DNA of 64,000 nucleotides from Deinococcus roseus (GCF_014646895.1 NZ_BMOD01000026.1:1-64000), one strand, 5' to 3'. Counted from the first letter of the stretch, positions 17,438-27,219 are shown. Numbers and translations: made by a program. Notes: generated from the letters alone by a model not told the origin.

Positions 17438-18568
17438 ATGTCACACACTTCTGTTCTGAAACGCCTGACCCTTTTCACCACCTTGCTGCTGACCCTGGCC
17501 TCTTGCAGTCAGACCCCTGCTCCTGTGGCTGCCCCTGAAACCCACACTGAAATTCAGAGCCCTGACATCAGCAAACTCGGGGCTGCCGACGTGTTTGATG
17601 TCACCCTGGCCGACAAAAGCACCTATCAAACCAATGGAGTGACCTGGTGGAACCAGGGCGTGGTCTGGTGGAACCAGGGTCTGGGCTGGTGGATCAGTGC
17701 CGTCAAATGGTGGATTGGAGGCATCGGCTGGTGGATCGAAGGGGTTTTCCAGCCTGCTCCTGAGAATTCCAATGCTTTCAAAATGATCAAACTGGACAAA
17801 GCCCAGGCGCTGGCCCCCAATCTGGGTCTGAATGTGAATGTGGCCCTGATTGACACAGGTGTGGACTTCAACCACCCCATGCTGCAAGGTGGAGTGAAAT
17901 CTGCCTGGGATTACCTGGACTGGGACAACAACGCCAGTGAAGAAGGCTCTGACAGTGATGTTGCCTACGGCCACGGCACTGCAGTGGCAGGTCTGATCCG
18001 GCAAATTGCCCCCAGAGCCAACATCCAGGTGTACCGCGTGATCAATGAAGACGGCTCGGGCCGCTCCAGAGATGTGGCCAAAGCCATCTATGATGCCACC
18101 AACAACGGGGCGCAGGTCATCAACCTGAGTGTTGGCACCGATCAGCTCACCTCCAGTGTGTACACCGCCATGCTCTACGCTGCCAGCAAGAAAGTACTGA
18201 TGGTGGCCTCTGGAGGCAACGATGGCGCCAGCAAACCCCTGGCTCCAGCCCTGCAATTTGGCAGCGATCCGCTGCTGGACCTCTCCGGCCTCAGCGTGGG
18301 CAGTGTGAACCAGGATGGCAGCAGTGTCAGCTGGAACAACCAGGGCAATGAAATCCTGGCCCCCGGTGTCAACATGTTCAGCGCCTATCCTGGAGGGCGT
18401 GTGGTGCTTGCCACGGGCAGCAGCTTCAGTGCTCCGGTGGTCACAGGTGCCCTGGCCCTGGCCCTCGGCGAAAAAGCCAACAGCTGGAAACTCACCACCC
18501 TGATGGAATCCACCAGCACCAATCGCCTGCTGAACATGGAAGCTTTCCTGAAGCAGGCCCTCAGGTAA
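17438..18568 (+). CDS. Secreted lipoprotein subtilisin-like protease (S8) with WW heptad repeats
   Basis: 376 residues from ATG 17438, which follows CTAGGAGGG. A lipoprotein signal ends at LASC (Cys 23). Residues 68-102 are five consecutive heptads of pattern hxWWxxG, with Trp pairs at 70-71, 77-78, 84-85, 91-92 and 98-99. The S8 catalytic domain follows: D139 in ALIDTGVD, H179 in YGHGTAVAG, S329 in GSSFSAPVV. The heptad block lies where a propeptide would sit and could be a folding aid, membrane or glycan contact (inference). Expression sits behind a c-di-GMP-II riboswitch, so the protease probably acts at the surface during a change of lifestyle. Confidence 0.88.
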   Translation: MSHTSVLKRLTLFTTLLLTLASCSQTPAPVAAPETHTEIQSPDISKLGAADVFDVTLADKSTYQTNGVTWWNQGVVWWNQGLGWWISAVKWWIGGIGWWIEGVFQPAPENSNAFKMIKLDKAQALAPNLGLNVNVALIDTGVDFNHPMLQGGVKSAWDYLDWDNNASEEGSDSDVAYGHGTAVAGLIRQIAPRANIQVYRVINEDGSGRSRDVAKAIYDATNNGAQVINLSVGTDQLTSSVYTAMLYAASKKVLMVASGGNDGASKPLAPALQFGSDPLLDLSGLSVGSVNQDGSSVSWNNQGNEILAPGVNMFSAYPGGRVVLATGSSFSAPVVTGALALALGEKANSWKLTTLMESTSTNRLLNMEAFLKQALR

Positions 18569-18576
18569 AACCCACC

Positions 18577-18612
18577 TTTCCCACGGGGAGCAGAGGTCTT
18601 CCCGTGGGAAAT
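18577..18612 (+). terminator. Hairpin terminator after the subtilase
   Basis: TTTCCCACGGG (18577-18587) pairs with CCCGTGGGAAA (18601-18611). The T-run is poor. A 12-base direct repeat, TTCAGCATTCCG, follows at about 18617 and 18629. Confidence 0.6.
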
Positions 18613-18733
18613 CCATTTCAGCATTCCGTTCAGCATTCCGTTTGCAGGTCAGACCACAGCATCCACCCCCAGCACAGGGAAGCCCTCCCCCAAAAGTGGT
18701 TAAATAGAACAAAGCCAACACAAAAGGGTGCCC

Positions 18734-21121
18734 ATGCCTGACCTCAACCCCTCCAATGTCAGAACCCCCAAACGCCTGCTGGAAGAAGCCCGGCTTTTTG
18801 CAGATGAGGACGACGAAAAGGCTGCAGCCCTGTTTGAACAGGCCGCTGTGCGGGCCAGGCTGTACCGCGATCAGGAGACCCTGGCAGATGCCCTCAATGG
18901 CATGGCCAAACTGGAACACAAACGCGGAGACAGCCATTCTGCGCTTTTTCATTTGCAGGAGGCCCGCGAAATCCGTCACATGCTGGGAGATTTGCGTGGA
19001 GAGGCTGGACTGCTCTGCAACATTGGCTCCCTGTACACCGACCTGGGAAACTTCAACACAGCCCTGGATTACCTGTTGCAAGCAGAAACCATTGCAGGAG
19101 GAAATGGAGATGTGCTTTCGGCCAGCATCTCCACCAACCTGGCCCGGGTTTACGATGACCTGAATGACCTGACCAGTGCAGAGCAGAATTACCAGAAGGC
19201 CCTGCAGATTGTGCGCAGCATCGGACACCCCATGGGAGAGGCCATCCTCAGCACCAACTATGGAGAGTTTCAGCTCAGGCGGGGCAGGCTTGATCAGGCC
19301 GAACAGCTGCTGTGTGCCGCACTGGACCTCACGGCCAGAAAGAGCTTCATTGCTGCCGAAGCCCTGAGGCACCTGGGGGTGCTGTACCGCCAGCGTGGAG
19401 CCGTGCAGGAGGCCCTGGTGGCTTTTCATGATGCCATCAATCTGGCCCGCACCAGCGAGGACCTGGACATCCTGGTGGAGGTGCTGATCAATGAAGCCGA
19501 AACCCACCTGCAGGAACAGCACCTCACCCTGGCCGCCGATGTGCTCTTTGAAGCCGAAGAACTGGCACGGGGCAGCAGCAGAAAGCGGGCCCTCGCCAGG
19601 ATTCTGGCCCTGTCCTCACAGGTGCAGGAGCAAGAAGGGCGCATTGCCCAGGCCCTGCAAACGGCCCGGGAATCCCACCAGCTGGAATCCCAGGTCCTGA
19701 AAGCCGAAGCAGAGCAGCGCACCCGTCAGCTTGCCACCCAGCATGAACTGGAACGGGCCAGAACCGAACTGGACCAGCAGCGCAGCCGTTACGAAACCGA
19801 ACGCCTCGCCAAGGAAAAGATGGAACGGGAATCTTCAGAGCGCCTGAAGGAACTGGAACGCAAAGCGCTTTACGATGCCCTGACCGGACTGCCCAACCGC
19901 CTGCTGCTGGCCGACCGTTTCCGGGTGGCCCTGGAACACGCCTCCCGCACCGGAACGCGTCTGGCCCTGGGGGTGCTGGACCTCAACAAATTCAAGACCA
20001 TCAACGACACCCTGGGGCACCATGTCGGGGATGAACTGCTGATCGAGGTGGCGAGGCGTCTGGAACCCATCTTGCGGGCAGAAGACACCGTGGCCCGCAC
20101 CGGGGGAGACGAATTTGTCTTCCTGATCCGTTCCATCACCGACACCGAAGCCGTGCTGGCGGTGGCCCGGCGCATCATGCAGGCCTTTGAGCCGATGTTC
20201 CACCTGTACCAGCACCACCTGCATGTGGGACCCAGCATTGGGTTTGCGGAGTTTCCAGAAGACGCCCTGACCTACCAGGACCTCTTTGAAAAAGCCGACA
20301 AAGCCATGTACGAGGCCAAGGCCAAGGGCAGCGGGTTTGAATTGCACGGCATGCAATCCTCGGACCGCATGGCCCCCATCACCCTGGAAGCGGCCCTGCA
20401 CCAGGCCCTCAGAAACGCAGAAATGGACGTGGTGTACCAGCCTTACTGCACTGCAGAAGGCCAGCCCAGAGGCGCAGAAGCGCTGCTCAGGTGGCACCAT
20501 CCGGTGTTCGGGAATGTCTCCCCGCTGGAATTCCTGCCCATTGCGGAAAGCACAGGCCTGAGTGTGCCCATCGGAACCTGGGTGCTGCACAAAGCCTGCC
20601 AGGAAGCCGCCCATTGGCCTGGACGCACCCTCAGTGTGAATGTCTCCTCCCGGCAGTTCTCGCACCCGGAACTGTCTGTGGTGGTGCAGCAGGCCCTGGA
20701 AGCCAGTGGCCTCTCGCCGTCCCTCCTGCAACTGGAAATCAAGGAAGAACTGCTGGCCCGCCAGCTGGAACGCTCCCAGAGCCGCCTGACCGTGCTGGAA
20801 GACCTGGGGGTGCGCCTGTTCATCGATGACTTTGGGGAAGGGTTCACCAGCTTTACGGCCCTCAAAAACCATCCCATTCATGGGGTCAAGCTCCACCGTG
20901 CCCTGATTCAGAACCTGAACCCGGAGCGCAAGGGCAGCAAAGACGAAGCCTTGCTGGCCTCCGTGGTCCAGATGGCGCAGGCCCTGGAGCTGGAAGTGAT
21001 CGCCAAGGGTGTGGAAACCCAGTACCAGTGGGAATTCCTGACCCGACTTGGGGTCACTGCACTGCAGGGTTTTCTGTTCTCCAGACCTCTGGGGGCAGCA
21101 GAGATGGCGGGGCAGTTTTAA
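18734..21121 (+). CDS. TPR - coiled coil - GGDEF - EAL protein
   Basis: About 795 residues. TPR-like repeats fill about 10-330, a coiled coil (AEAEQRTRQLATQHELERAR) follows, then GGDEF at 457-461 with an RxxD inhibitory site (RAED) five residues ahead, and an EAL domain from about 540. EAL has EALLRWHHP, the DDFG pair (IDDFGEGFTSF), the lysine in GVKLHR and the QGFLFSRP glutamine. However the EGVE motif reads AKGVETQ, replacing a conserved catalytic Glu by Lys, so phosphodiesterase activity is doubtful. GGDEF looks intact, so c-di-GMP synthesis is likely. ATG 18734 is preferred over GTG 18728 for spacing from AAAGGG. Confidence 0.9.
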   Translation: MPDLNPSNVRTPKRLLEEARLFADEDDEKAAALFEQAAVRARLYRDQETLADALNGMAKLEHKRGDSHSALFHLQEAREIRHMLGDLRGEAGLLCNIGSLYTDLGNFNTALDYLLQAETIAGGNGDVLSASISTNLARVYDDLNDLTSAEQNYQKALQIVRSIGHPMGEAILSTNYGEFQLRRGRLDQAEQLLCAALDLTARKSFIAAEALRHLGVLYRQRGAVQEALVAFHDAINLARTSEDLDILVEVLINEAETHLQEQHLTLAADVLFEAEELARGSSRKRALARILALSSQVQEQEGRIAQALQTARESHQLESQVLKAEAEQRTRQLATQHELERARTELDQQRSRYETERLAKEKMERESSERLKELERKALYDALTGLPNRLLLADRFRVALEHASRTGTRLALGVLDLNKFKTINDTLGHHVGDELLIEVARRLEPILRAEDTVARTGGDEFVFLIRSITDTEAVLAVARRIMQAFEPMFHLYQHHLHVGPSIGFAEFPEDALTYQDLFEKADKAMYEAKAKGSGFELHGMQSSDRMAPITLEAALHQALRNAEMDVVYQPYCTAEGQPRGAEALLRWHHPVFGNVSPLEFLPIAESTGLSVPIGTWVLHKACQEAAHWPGRTLSVNVSSRQFSHPELSVVVQQALEASGLSPSLLQLEIKEELLARQLERSQSRLTVLEDLGVRLFIDDFGEGFTSFTALKNHPIHGVKLHRALIQNLNPERKGSKDEALLASVVQMAQALELEVIAKGVETQYQWEFLTRLGVTALQGFLFSRPLGAAEMAGQF

Positions 21122-21152
21122 AGGCAGTTTTAAAGTCAGTGACCTGCAAGAG

Positions 21153-21187
21153 AAAGGGAACGGCTTTTCAACCCCGTTCCCCTTTTC
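21153..21187. terminator. Bidirectional terminator
   Basis: AAAGGGAACGG (21153-21163) pairs with CCGTTCCCCTTT (21174-21185), with T residues on both outer sides. It lies between the converging GGDEF-EAL and acylase genes. Confidence 0.75.
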
Positions 21188-21198
21188 ATTCCTGAACT

Positions 21199-23526
21199 TT
21201 ACGGCTGCAGGGTCAGCCCCTGCCCGCCCTCAAAAGACTTCATGGGCAGGTATTCCCCGCTGCGCCACAACGGTGAGAGGTCGGCGTAATGGGCACTGAA
21301 GACGTTGCCGCTCTGGCCCAGCGAGAACACAAAGAGGCTGTTGTCCATGTTGGAGAGGTCCACAATCTGGCGGTAACTGGCCCCGTGGTCCTGCAGGTAG
21401 GTCTTCTGGTTGTAGCTGCCCACATTGACGGTATAAAGCCCACCAGGGGTGGAGGTTTCCCGGTTGAAGATCCAGCCCACCTGTTTGTTGTCCTTAAACA
21501 CGTGGGCACTGAGGGCCTTGTGCAGTTTGCCCCACTGCCAGTTGTTCTGGTTGTCTCCCAGGCGTTCTGAGATGTCCTTCAGGGCGTTTTCCAGACTGAC
21601 ACTGAGGTATTCGGCGCAGTTCTGGCTCTGGGGGCCTTTGCAGTACATGCCCTCGTTTTGCAGCTGGCCCAGAATGAAGTAAGGGTGCCTGCGTTCGGTC
21701 ACGAAAGGCAGTTCGTCTGTGACCATGTAGGAGAGCTGCTTGTACCATGCAGCAAAGATGGTGGAGGCGGTGCTGTCCTGGGTCTGGAAACCATCCCAGT
21801 TCTTGAGGGTCTCCAGGGCTTGTTTTGCAGCTTCACTGCGGGTCTGGGTTTGCAGCAGGAGAGGCTTGAGGTCCTGAAACACCAGGCTGTAGGTGTCGTT
21901 CTGGATCTGCTTGAAGGACTCCACGGTGTGTCTGGGGGTTTCCTGCAGCAGTTGCTCAATGCGGGCTTTGCGGTAACGGGTGGCAAACATCTCATCTGAG
22001 CCCAGAGGATAAAGGTAGCCATCTGGAACAGGTCTCTCGTTGGCTGTGGCGATGTAGCCCTTCTCGGGGTTGTACACGTGGGGAAGCTGCTCGAAGGGGA
22101 TGTAGCCCGTCCAGTCTTTGTCCCCAGAAACGGGTTCACTGCCATCCCAGCCGTCCCGGAGGGGAATTTTTCCGGGGGCGTAGTATCCGATGTTGCCGTC
22201 CACATCGGCATACAGGAAGTTCTGGGTGGGCGTGACGTACAGCTTCAAAGCCCCGGTGAAGTCCTGCCAGTTCTGGGCGTAATTCAGCCCGATGAAAGCA
22301 TCCATTGTGGTGTCTGCGGGTTGCAGGGCAGTCCATTTCAGGCTGACCACCTGACCCAGGCTTTTTGCATCTTCATTGATGTCGCTGATGATGGGGCCGT
22401 GTTTGCTTTCCCGCACTTTCAAAGTGACATCGGGCTGGCCTTTGACCTTGATGGTCTCCGTGCGTTCGGTGAGGGGGGTGCCTGCAGGTTCCACAAAAAG
22501 GTCCTGCACATCTGGTGCGGTGTTGGTCACGGCCCAGCTGATGCGGTCGTTGCGTCCAATCACCACGGCAGGAAGTCCAGGAATGGTGCCTCCAATGGCA
22601 TGCAGGGTGGGTCCCTGAATTTCAGCCATGTACCAGAGGGCCGGAGCACTTAAGGAAAGGTGGGGATCGTCTGCCAGCAAGGGTTTCCCAGAAGCAGTAC
22701 GGGTGCCAGAGACCACCCAGTTGTTGGAACCCTTGTCTGGCACCTTCTCCATGCCCAGGCTTTTTTGCACATCCAGCAGGGCTGTCAGGGTGTTCAGGGT
22801 TCTTGGGGTGAGGGCAACCGGGGCATCTGTTGCCACAGGTTCCTTGTAAATCTGCTCTTTTTTCAATTCATCTGCACTCAGGATGGTGGGGTCTGAGTCG
22901 GGGATGGGGGCAAAGAACTGCTTCAGGCCCTCCTCGCCCAGTTTGGCCCGCACCTGAGCAGCCAGGATTTCATCGTCCCAGTTGCCCCCCAGATCGAAAG
23001 CCATCATTTTGGCCCAGCTTAAGGTGTCGATGGCGGTCCAGGGTTCGGGTTTGTAGCCCAGCAGCGTGAATTCCAGGGGCAGCTTTCTGGTGGCGAGGTA
23101 GGCATTCACTCCTCCGGTGTAGGCCAGCACAATCTGCTTGGAGCGCTCAGAGAGGGCAGGGTACGCTTCCTGGGTGGCTTTGTAGAAACCCCAGGTGCGC
23201 AGAAATTTGTCCTGGGGCAGCACGCTCTCTCCAATCACTTCAGAGAGGCGACCTGCTGCCACCCGACGCTGGAAATCCATCTGCCAGATGCGGTCCTGGG
23301 CATGCACGTAACCCAGTGCAAAAATGGCATCCAGATCGCTGTTTCTGGCTTTGATGTGTGGGACACCGTAACTGTCCCAGCTGATTCTGACTTCCCCACT
23401 GAGGCCCTGCAGTTTCAGGTCCCCGGTTTTGGGCGTGTAGGTCTGGTAATACAGGTACCCGATGGCGGCTGCCACCAGGATGAGCAGCAGCAGAAAAATC
23501 CAGCCAATGCCGCGAAGTAGACGCAT
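21199..23526 (-). CDS. Penicillin acylase / amidase family (S45) hydrolase
   Basis: About 775 residues. A membrane anchor or signal (LLRGIGWIFLLLLILVAAAIGYLYY) starts the protein. The alpha-chain motif WDSYGVPHIKARN and YVHAQDRIWQMDFQRR are typical. The Ntn nucleophile is S267 in KGSNNWVVSG, where the precursor is cut to expose Ser. The later NDRISWAVTNT and beta-chain Asn/Arg region fit. Family members hydrolyse penicillins, glutaryl-cephalosporins or acyl-homoserine lactones; substrate cannot be told here. ATG 23526 follows GAGGAGGAAC and is preferred over ATG 23547. Confidence 0.88.
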   Translation of the reverse strand: MRLLRGIGWIFLLLLILVAAAIGYLYYQTYTPKTGDLKLQGLSGEVRISWDSYGVPHIKARNSDLDAIFALGYVHAQDRIWQMDFQRRVAAGRLSEVIGESVLPQDKFLRTWGFYKATQEAYPALSERSKQIVLAYTGGVNAYLATRKLPLEFTLLGYKPEPWTAIDTLSWAKMMAFDLGGNWDDEILAAQVRAKLGEEGLKQFFAPIPDSDPTILSADELKKEQIYKEPVATDAPVALTPRTLNTLTALLDVQKSLGMEKVPDKGSNNWVVSGTRTASGKPLLADDPHLSLSAPALWYMAEIQGPTLHAIGGTIPGLPAVVIGRNDRISWAVTNTAPDVQDLFVEPAGTPLTERTETIKVKGQPDVTLKVRESKHGPIISDINEDAKSLGQVVSLKWTALQPADTTMDAFIGLNYAQNWQDFTGALKLYVTPTQNFLYADVDGNIGYYAPGKIPLRDGWDGSEPVSGDKDWTGYIPFEQLPHVYNPEKGYIATANERPVPDGYLYPLGSDEMFATRYRKARIEQLLQETPRHTVESFKQIQNDTYSLVFQDLKPLLLQTQTRSEAAKQALETLKNWDGFQTQDSTASTIFAAWYKQLSYMVTDELPFVTERRHPYFILGQLQNEGMYCKGPQSQNCAEYLSVSLENALKDISERLGDNQNNWQWGKLHKALSAHVFKDNKQVGWIFNRETSTPGGLYTVNVGSYNQKTYLQDHGASYRQIVDLSNMDNSLFVFSLGQSGNVFSAHYADLSPLWRSGEYLPMKSFEGGQGLTLQP

Positions 23527-24091
23527 GTTCCTCCTCTGGTCCTGCATGGATGAAAGGCAAGCGGACCACCTTCAAAGGTCCATTGTGCACATTCACCAGT
23601 TCGATGGGCCCATCATACGAAATCTGGCAAGGCTGTTGCACCGGGTCCAAATCGGAGGGCTTCTGGCGGGCATCCAGCAGGATGAGCAGTTTGCTGGTTT
23701 TCAAGCGTCCCGTGCCCTCAAGCGTGACCAGAGAAATGGAAACCAGCTGAACCCTGGGTGTACCATGACAGGCCGTTGACCCTCCTCTGGGTTCAGCTGA
23801 CTTGAGGATGATTTTCTGCTGAAAAACTAATGGTCTCTATTTTTCTGCGCCAGCACTGGGTTTTTTGACCCTTACACTTACACCAACCCAATTGCCATAA
23901 AGCATCATATATAGACTGTCAAGACTTGCGCAGTACCGTATTTAGTATTAAAGTATCAGCAACACAGATGAAAACCCAGAGGCTTGCAGAGATGCGGCCT
24001 TTTGGGTTTTTAATTTGTCAAAATTCAGACTTTGCATAAAACGTAACAAAGTCTTGTTGTCCGTCAGCGACCATTCACCAAGGAGCACTCC
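23527..24091. other. Intergenic region ahead of nrdJ
   Basis: 565 bases between divergent genes. The half nearest nrdJ is A+T-rich. Possible promoter: TTGCGC near 23925 and TAAAGT 17 bases on. ATATATAG near 23910 resembles half of an NrdR box, but the dyad is incomplete. I see no cobalamin riboswitch core. A minus-strand open frame at 23548-23704 continues into the acylase gene in the wrong phase and is not supported. Confidence 0.5.
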
Positions 24092-27064
24092 ATGACCCAA
24101 CTTGAGAACCGCACCCTCAGCCAATTCGACGACAACGCCCAGCACATCGCAAAACGCCAGTACATGCAGCCCGGAGACCAGAACATCGCCGGGATGTTCG
24201 AGCGGATTGCCAGGTGGGTGGCCAGTGCAGAGCCTGTCGAGGCCCGGGAAAAGTGGACTCAGGTGTATTTTGACCTCATGGCAGAGAAAAAATTCTGCCC
24301 CGGAGGAAGGGTGCTGGCCGGAGCAGGCACCCAGCACGGCAACGTGCTGAACTGCTTCGTGCAGGGAGCCACCGAGCACGACCCCTCCAGCTTTGAAGGC
24401 GTGATGGAAGTCGCCAGAAAACTCGCCCTGGTGACCAAGGTGGGCGGCGGCAACGGGGTGAACCTGGACGTGTACACCCCCAGAGGCGTGAACACCCGCT
24501 CTGATCAGGGCGTGCGGGGCTGGACCTACATGAGCGCCACCCACGCAGATGTGCAGGACTTCATTGAAGGCATGATGCGTCCGCCCACCCAGCCAGACGG
24601 TGAAAAACAACCCATGGCGATCCGCAACTGGACCCGCGTGATTTACGGGACCAGCATCCCCATGGACCTGATCACCCTGGCCCGCCAGAACGGGGTCGCT
24701 GTGGTGCGCAGCCTGCCCGAAGGCGTGCTGCCAGTTCAAGACGACATGGGAAGCATTGTGGACGCTGCCAGGGCCGTTGCAGAGACCGCCAAGGTGGGCA
24801 TCGAACCCCGCATTGACCTGACCCCCTTGCGTGCAGAAGGCAGTCCCATCAAAGGCTCCGGGGGCACCTCCTCCGGTCCGGTGAGCTTCCTGGTGGAACT
24901 GTTTGACAACTTCCTGGAGTGGGCCAATCTTGGTGCAGAGAACTCTGGACCCATCAACACCCTGCGTTACTGCTATGCGCCTGTTTTGCGTGTGGTGCGA
25001 CAAGGAGGAACGAGAAGGGGCGCTGGGATGGCCACCATTTCCATTGAGCACCCCGATGTGCTGGACTTCCTGACCGCCAAGGACCTGGACCGGGAAGCTG
25101 CAGAAGGCGACATCAGCACCTTCAACATCTCCATTCTGGTCAGCAACCGCTTCTGGGACGTGCTGCAGGCTGGAGGCCTCTGGGAGATTGCGGCCCAGGA
25201 GGTGCCCGGAAAATACTACATCCAGCCCCTCCACGAGAAATACGAAGGCAAATACGCCGAGCTTCCCGTGCGGGACATCGATGGGGCCAAAGGCGTGCCC
25301 TATTACGATGGCGGCATCCCTGCCCAGTGGATCTGGGACCAGATTGCCGAGCATGCCTGGAGCACCGGTGAACCCGGCCTGATCTTCGTGGACCGCATCA
25401 ACGAATTCAGCGCCCTGAAAGACCTCGGGGACCGCTACCAGATCAAGAGCACCAACCCCTGCGGAGAGATCCCCCTGACCGTGGGTGAACCCTGCGACCT
25501 CGGGGCCATCAACCTTGCAGCCTACGTGAAAAACAGCAGCTTTGACTTCGCTGAATTCCGTCAGGATGTGCGCAAGTGCGTGCGTTTCCTGGATGATGTG
25601 CTTGACGTGAACGTATTCGCCCTGGAAGACAACCGCGTTGCAAGCCAGACCCTGCGCCGCCTCGGTCTGGGTGTGATGGGCCTGGCAGATGCCCTGATCA
25701 AGATGGGCCTGCGCTACGACAACGAAGCCGGACGCGAAGCCATTTACGAGATCATGAGCGTCCTGCGCGAAGAATCCATTGCTGAAAGCGAGCGCCTTGG
25801 GGCAGATCGCGGCTACTATGCCATCAGCCAGGACCCCCAGCACAAAGGCAAGATTCCCCACGCTCCCCGTCGCAATGTGGCCGTGCTGACCGTGGCCCCC
25901 ACCGGAACCACCAGCATGCTGATGGGCGTGTCCAGCGGCATCGAGCCTGTGTTCTCTCCCTTCATCTGGAGAAAGATCGGCAGCGAGTACAAGGCCCTGC
26001 TGCACCCCCTCTTTGTGGAACTGCTGGAAACCTACCCCGCTGCACCCGCCTTCGAGAAGAACGGCAAATGGGACTGGGACCGCATCACCGACGCTGTGAG
26101 CAACAACCACGGCAGCCTGCAGGGTCTGGACTTCATTCCTGAAGCCCTCCGTCAGGTCTTCGTGTGTGCCCACGACATCAAACCTGTGGAGCACGTTCGC
26201 ATGCAGGGCACCGTTCAGCGGGCCTTTGATGCAGAGGGTTACGCTGGAAACTCCCTGAGCAAGACCATCAACCTGCCCAACGAAGCCACCGTGCAGGATG
26301 TGCAGGATGCCTACAATGAGGCCTTTGTGACGGGTTGCAAAGGGATCACCGTGTATCGCGATGGGTCCCGCCAGTTCCAGGTGCTGAGCACAAGTAAAAC
26401 GACCAAGAAGAAGGAAACTGAGAGCACTGAAACGCCAGTGGCAGCTGCCGAGGGCCGAGAGCCGAGAGCCGAGGGCGAAAAGACCCAGGCTCCAGCAGCC
26501 CCTGTCTTCGTTCCTGGCAAGCCTGTGTTTGACCGCCCCAGCCGTCTGGAAGGCATCACCGACATGGTGAAACTGACCGATCCCTCCACCGGGCACCGCC
26601 GCAGTTTCCTGGTGACCATCAACCACACCCAGGGGAAACCTGTGGAAGTGATTGTGACCTCTGGACGGGCCGGAGATGAAGCCAACGCCGACAGTGAAGC
26701 CCTCGGGCGTGTGGTGTCCATTGCCCTGCAATACGGGGTGCCTGCCGGTGCACTGGTGAAGACCCTGAGGGGCATCAACGGTGGGCTGTATGGCAGTTAC
26801 AACGGCAGGCTGGTCGGGTCCAAGGCCGATCTGGTGGCCGTGGCCCTGGAGACCTTCAACAAGCCCACCCAGAAGATTGAGGTGGCACAGATCCAGGGCG
26901 CAAGCACCGATGCTGACGTGTCAACAGGAGAAACCCTTATTGCTCACTCGGGGGACGCGGTTCAGACTGGAACCAGTGTTTGCCCGGTGTGTGACAGCAA
27001 AGCTCTGGTCCGTGAGGAAGGGTGCGTTAAGTGCCAGGCCTGCGGATATTCTAAGTGCGGGTGA
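24092..27064 (+). CDS. nrdJ: Vitamin B12-dependent (class II) ribonucleotide reductase
   Basis: 990 residues. It makes dNTPs from NDPs using adenosylcobalamin, without oxygen. The active-site block STNPCGEIPL has Cys 457; FCPGGRVLAGAGT, VGGGNGVNLD and VAPTGTTSMLMGVSSGIEP are conserved class II elements. The C-terminus carries CPVCD, CVKCQ and CGYSKCG, the redox/zinc cysteines. ATG 24092 follows CAAGGAGC. A poorly conserved linker (about 786-797) contains four 7-bp repeats of GCCGAGR that encode EGREPRAEG. No cobalamin riboswitch is visible upstream. Confidence 0.95.
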   Translation: MTQLENRTLSQFDDNAQHIAKRQYMQPGDQNIAGMFERIARWVASAEPVEAREKWTQVYFDLMAEKKFCPGGRVLAGAGTQHGNVLNCFVQGATEHDPSSFEGVMEVARKLALVTKVGGGNGVNLDVYTPRGVNTRSDQGVRGWTYMSATHADVQDFIEGMMRPPTQPDGEKQPMAIRNWTRVIYGTSIPMDLITLARQNGVAVVRSLPEGVLPVQDDMGSIVDAARAVAETAKVGIEPRIDLTPLRAEGSPIKGSGGTSSGPVSFLVELFDNFLEWANLGAENSGPINTLRYCYAPVLRVVRQGGTRRGAGMATISIEHPDVLDFLTAKDLDREAAEGDISTFNISILVSNRFWDVLQAGGLWEIAAQEVPGKYYIQPLHEKYEGKYAELPVRDIDGAKGVPYYDGGIPAQWIWDQIAEHAWSTGEPGLIFVDRINEFSALKDLGDRYQIKSTNPCGEIPLTVGEPCDLGAINLAAYVKNSSFDFAEFRQDVRKCVRFLDDVLDVNVFALEDNRVASQTLRRLGLGVMGLADALIKMGLRYDNEAGREAIYEIMSVLREESIAESERLGADRGYYAISQDPQHKGKIPHAPRRNVAVLTVAPTGTTSMLMGVSSGIEPVFSPFIWRKIGSEYKALLHPLFVELLETYPAAPAFEKNGKWDWDRITDAVSNNHGSLQGLDFIPEALRQVFVCAHDIKPVEHVRMQGTVQRAFDAEGYAGNSLSKTINLPNEATVQDVQDAYNEAFVTGCKGITVYRDGSRQFQVLSTSKTTKKKETESTETPVAAAEGREPRAEGEKTQAPAAPVFVPGKPVFDRPSRLEGITDMVKLTDPSTGHRRSFLVTINHTQGKPVEVIVTSGRAGDEANADSEALGRVVSIALQYGVPAGALVKTLRGINGGLYGSYNGRLVGSKADLVAVALETFNKPTQKIEVAQIQGASTDADVSTGETLIAHSGDAVQTGTSVCPVCDSKALVREEGCVKCQACGYSKCG
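26447..26481 (+). repeat. Heptamer tandem repeat inside nrdJ
   Basis: GCCGAGG, GCCGAGA, GCCGAGA, GCCGAGG in a row, then a diverged GCGAAAA unit. Related 7-bp arrays occur at 34088 and 39626. The unit is not a multiple of three, so a gain or loss of one copy would shift the frame. Confidence 0.8.
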
Positions 27065-27072
27065 TTGCTTCG

Positions 27073-27112
27073 AGATTAGGATGCAGATTAAAATCTGCAT
27101 CCTAATCTTATT
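27073..27112 (+). terminator. Terminator of nrdJ, 17-bp perfect inverted repeat
   Basis: AGATTAGGATGCAGATT (27073-27089) and its exact complement (27092-27108) are separated by AA and followed by TATTAG. It stands exactly where base composition falls from G+C-rich to A+T-rich, so it may also mark an insertion boundary. Confidence 0.75.
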
Positions 27113-27219
27113 AGTCGCTCTTAAAATATAAATTCTTATTGGATGCTATTTATTTAGTGAGTAGTTAATTTAAATTGGCCAAGAGAACCGATAATCTTTC
27201 TATGCCTTTGGAGGATGAG

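Noticed and set aside
23527..24091. Cobalamin riboswitch or complete NrdR box upstream of nrdJ
   Set aside because: Looked for because the enzyme uses B12; no conserved cobalamin core and only a half NrdR-like site are present.
23948..26731. Long open frame antisense to nrdJ, and similar antisense frames over pheT (46938-49136) and SPFH (43143-44240)
   Set aside because: Composition-driven shadows; the opposite strand encodes well-known families along the full length.
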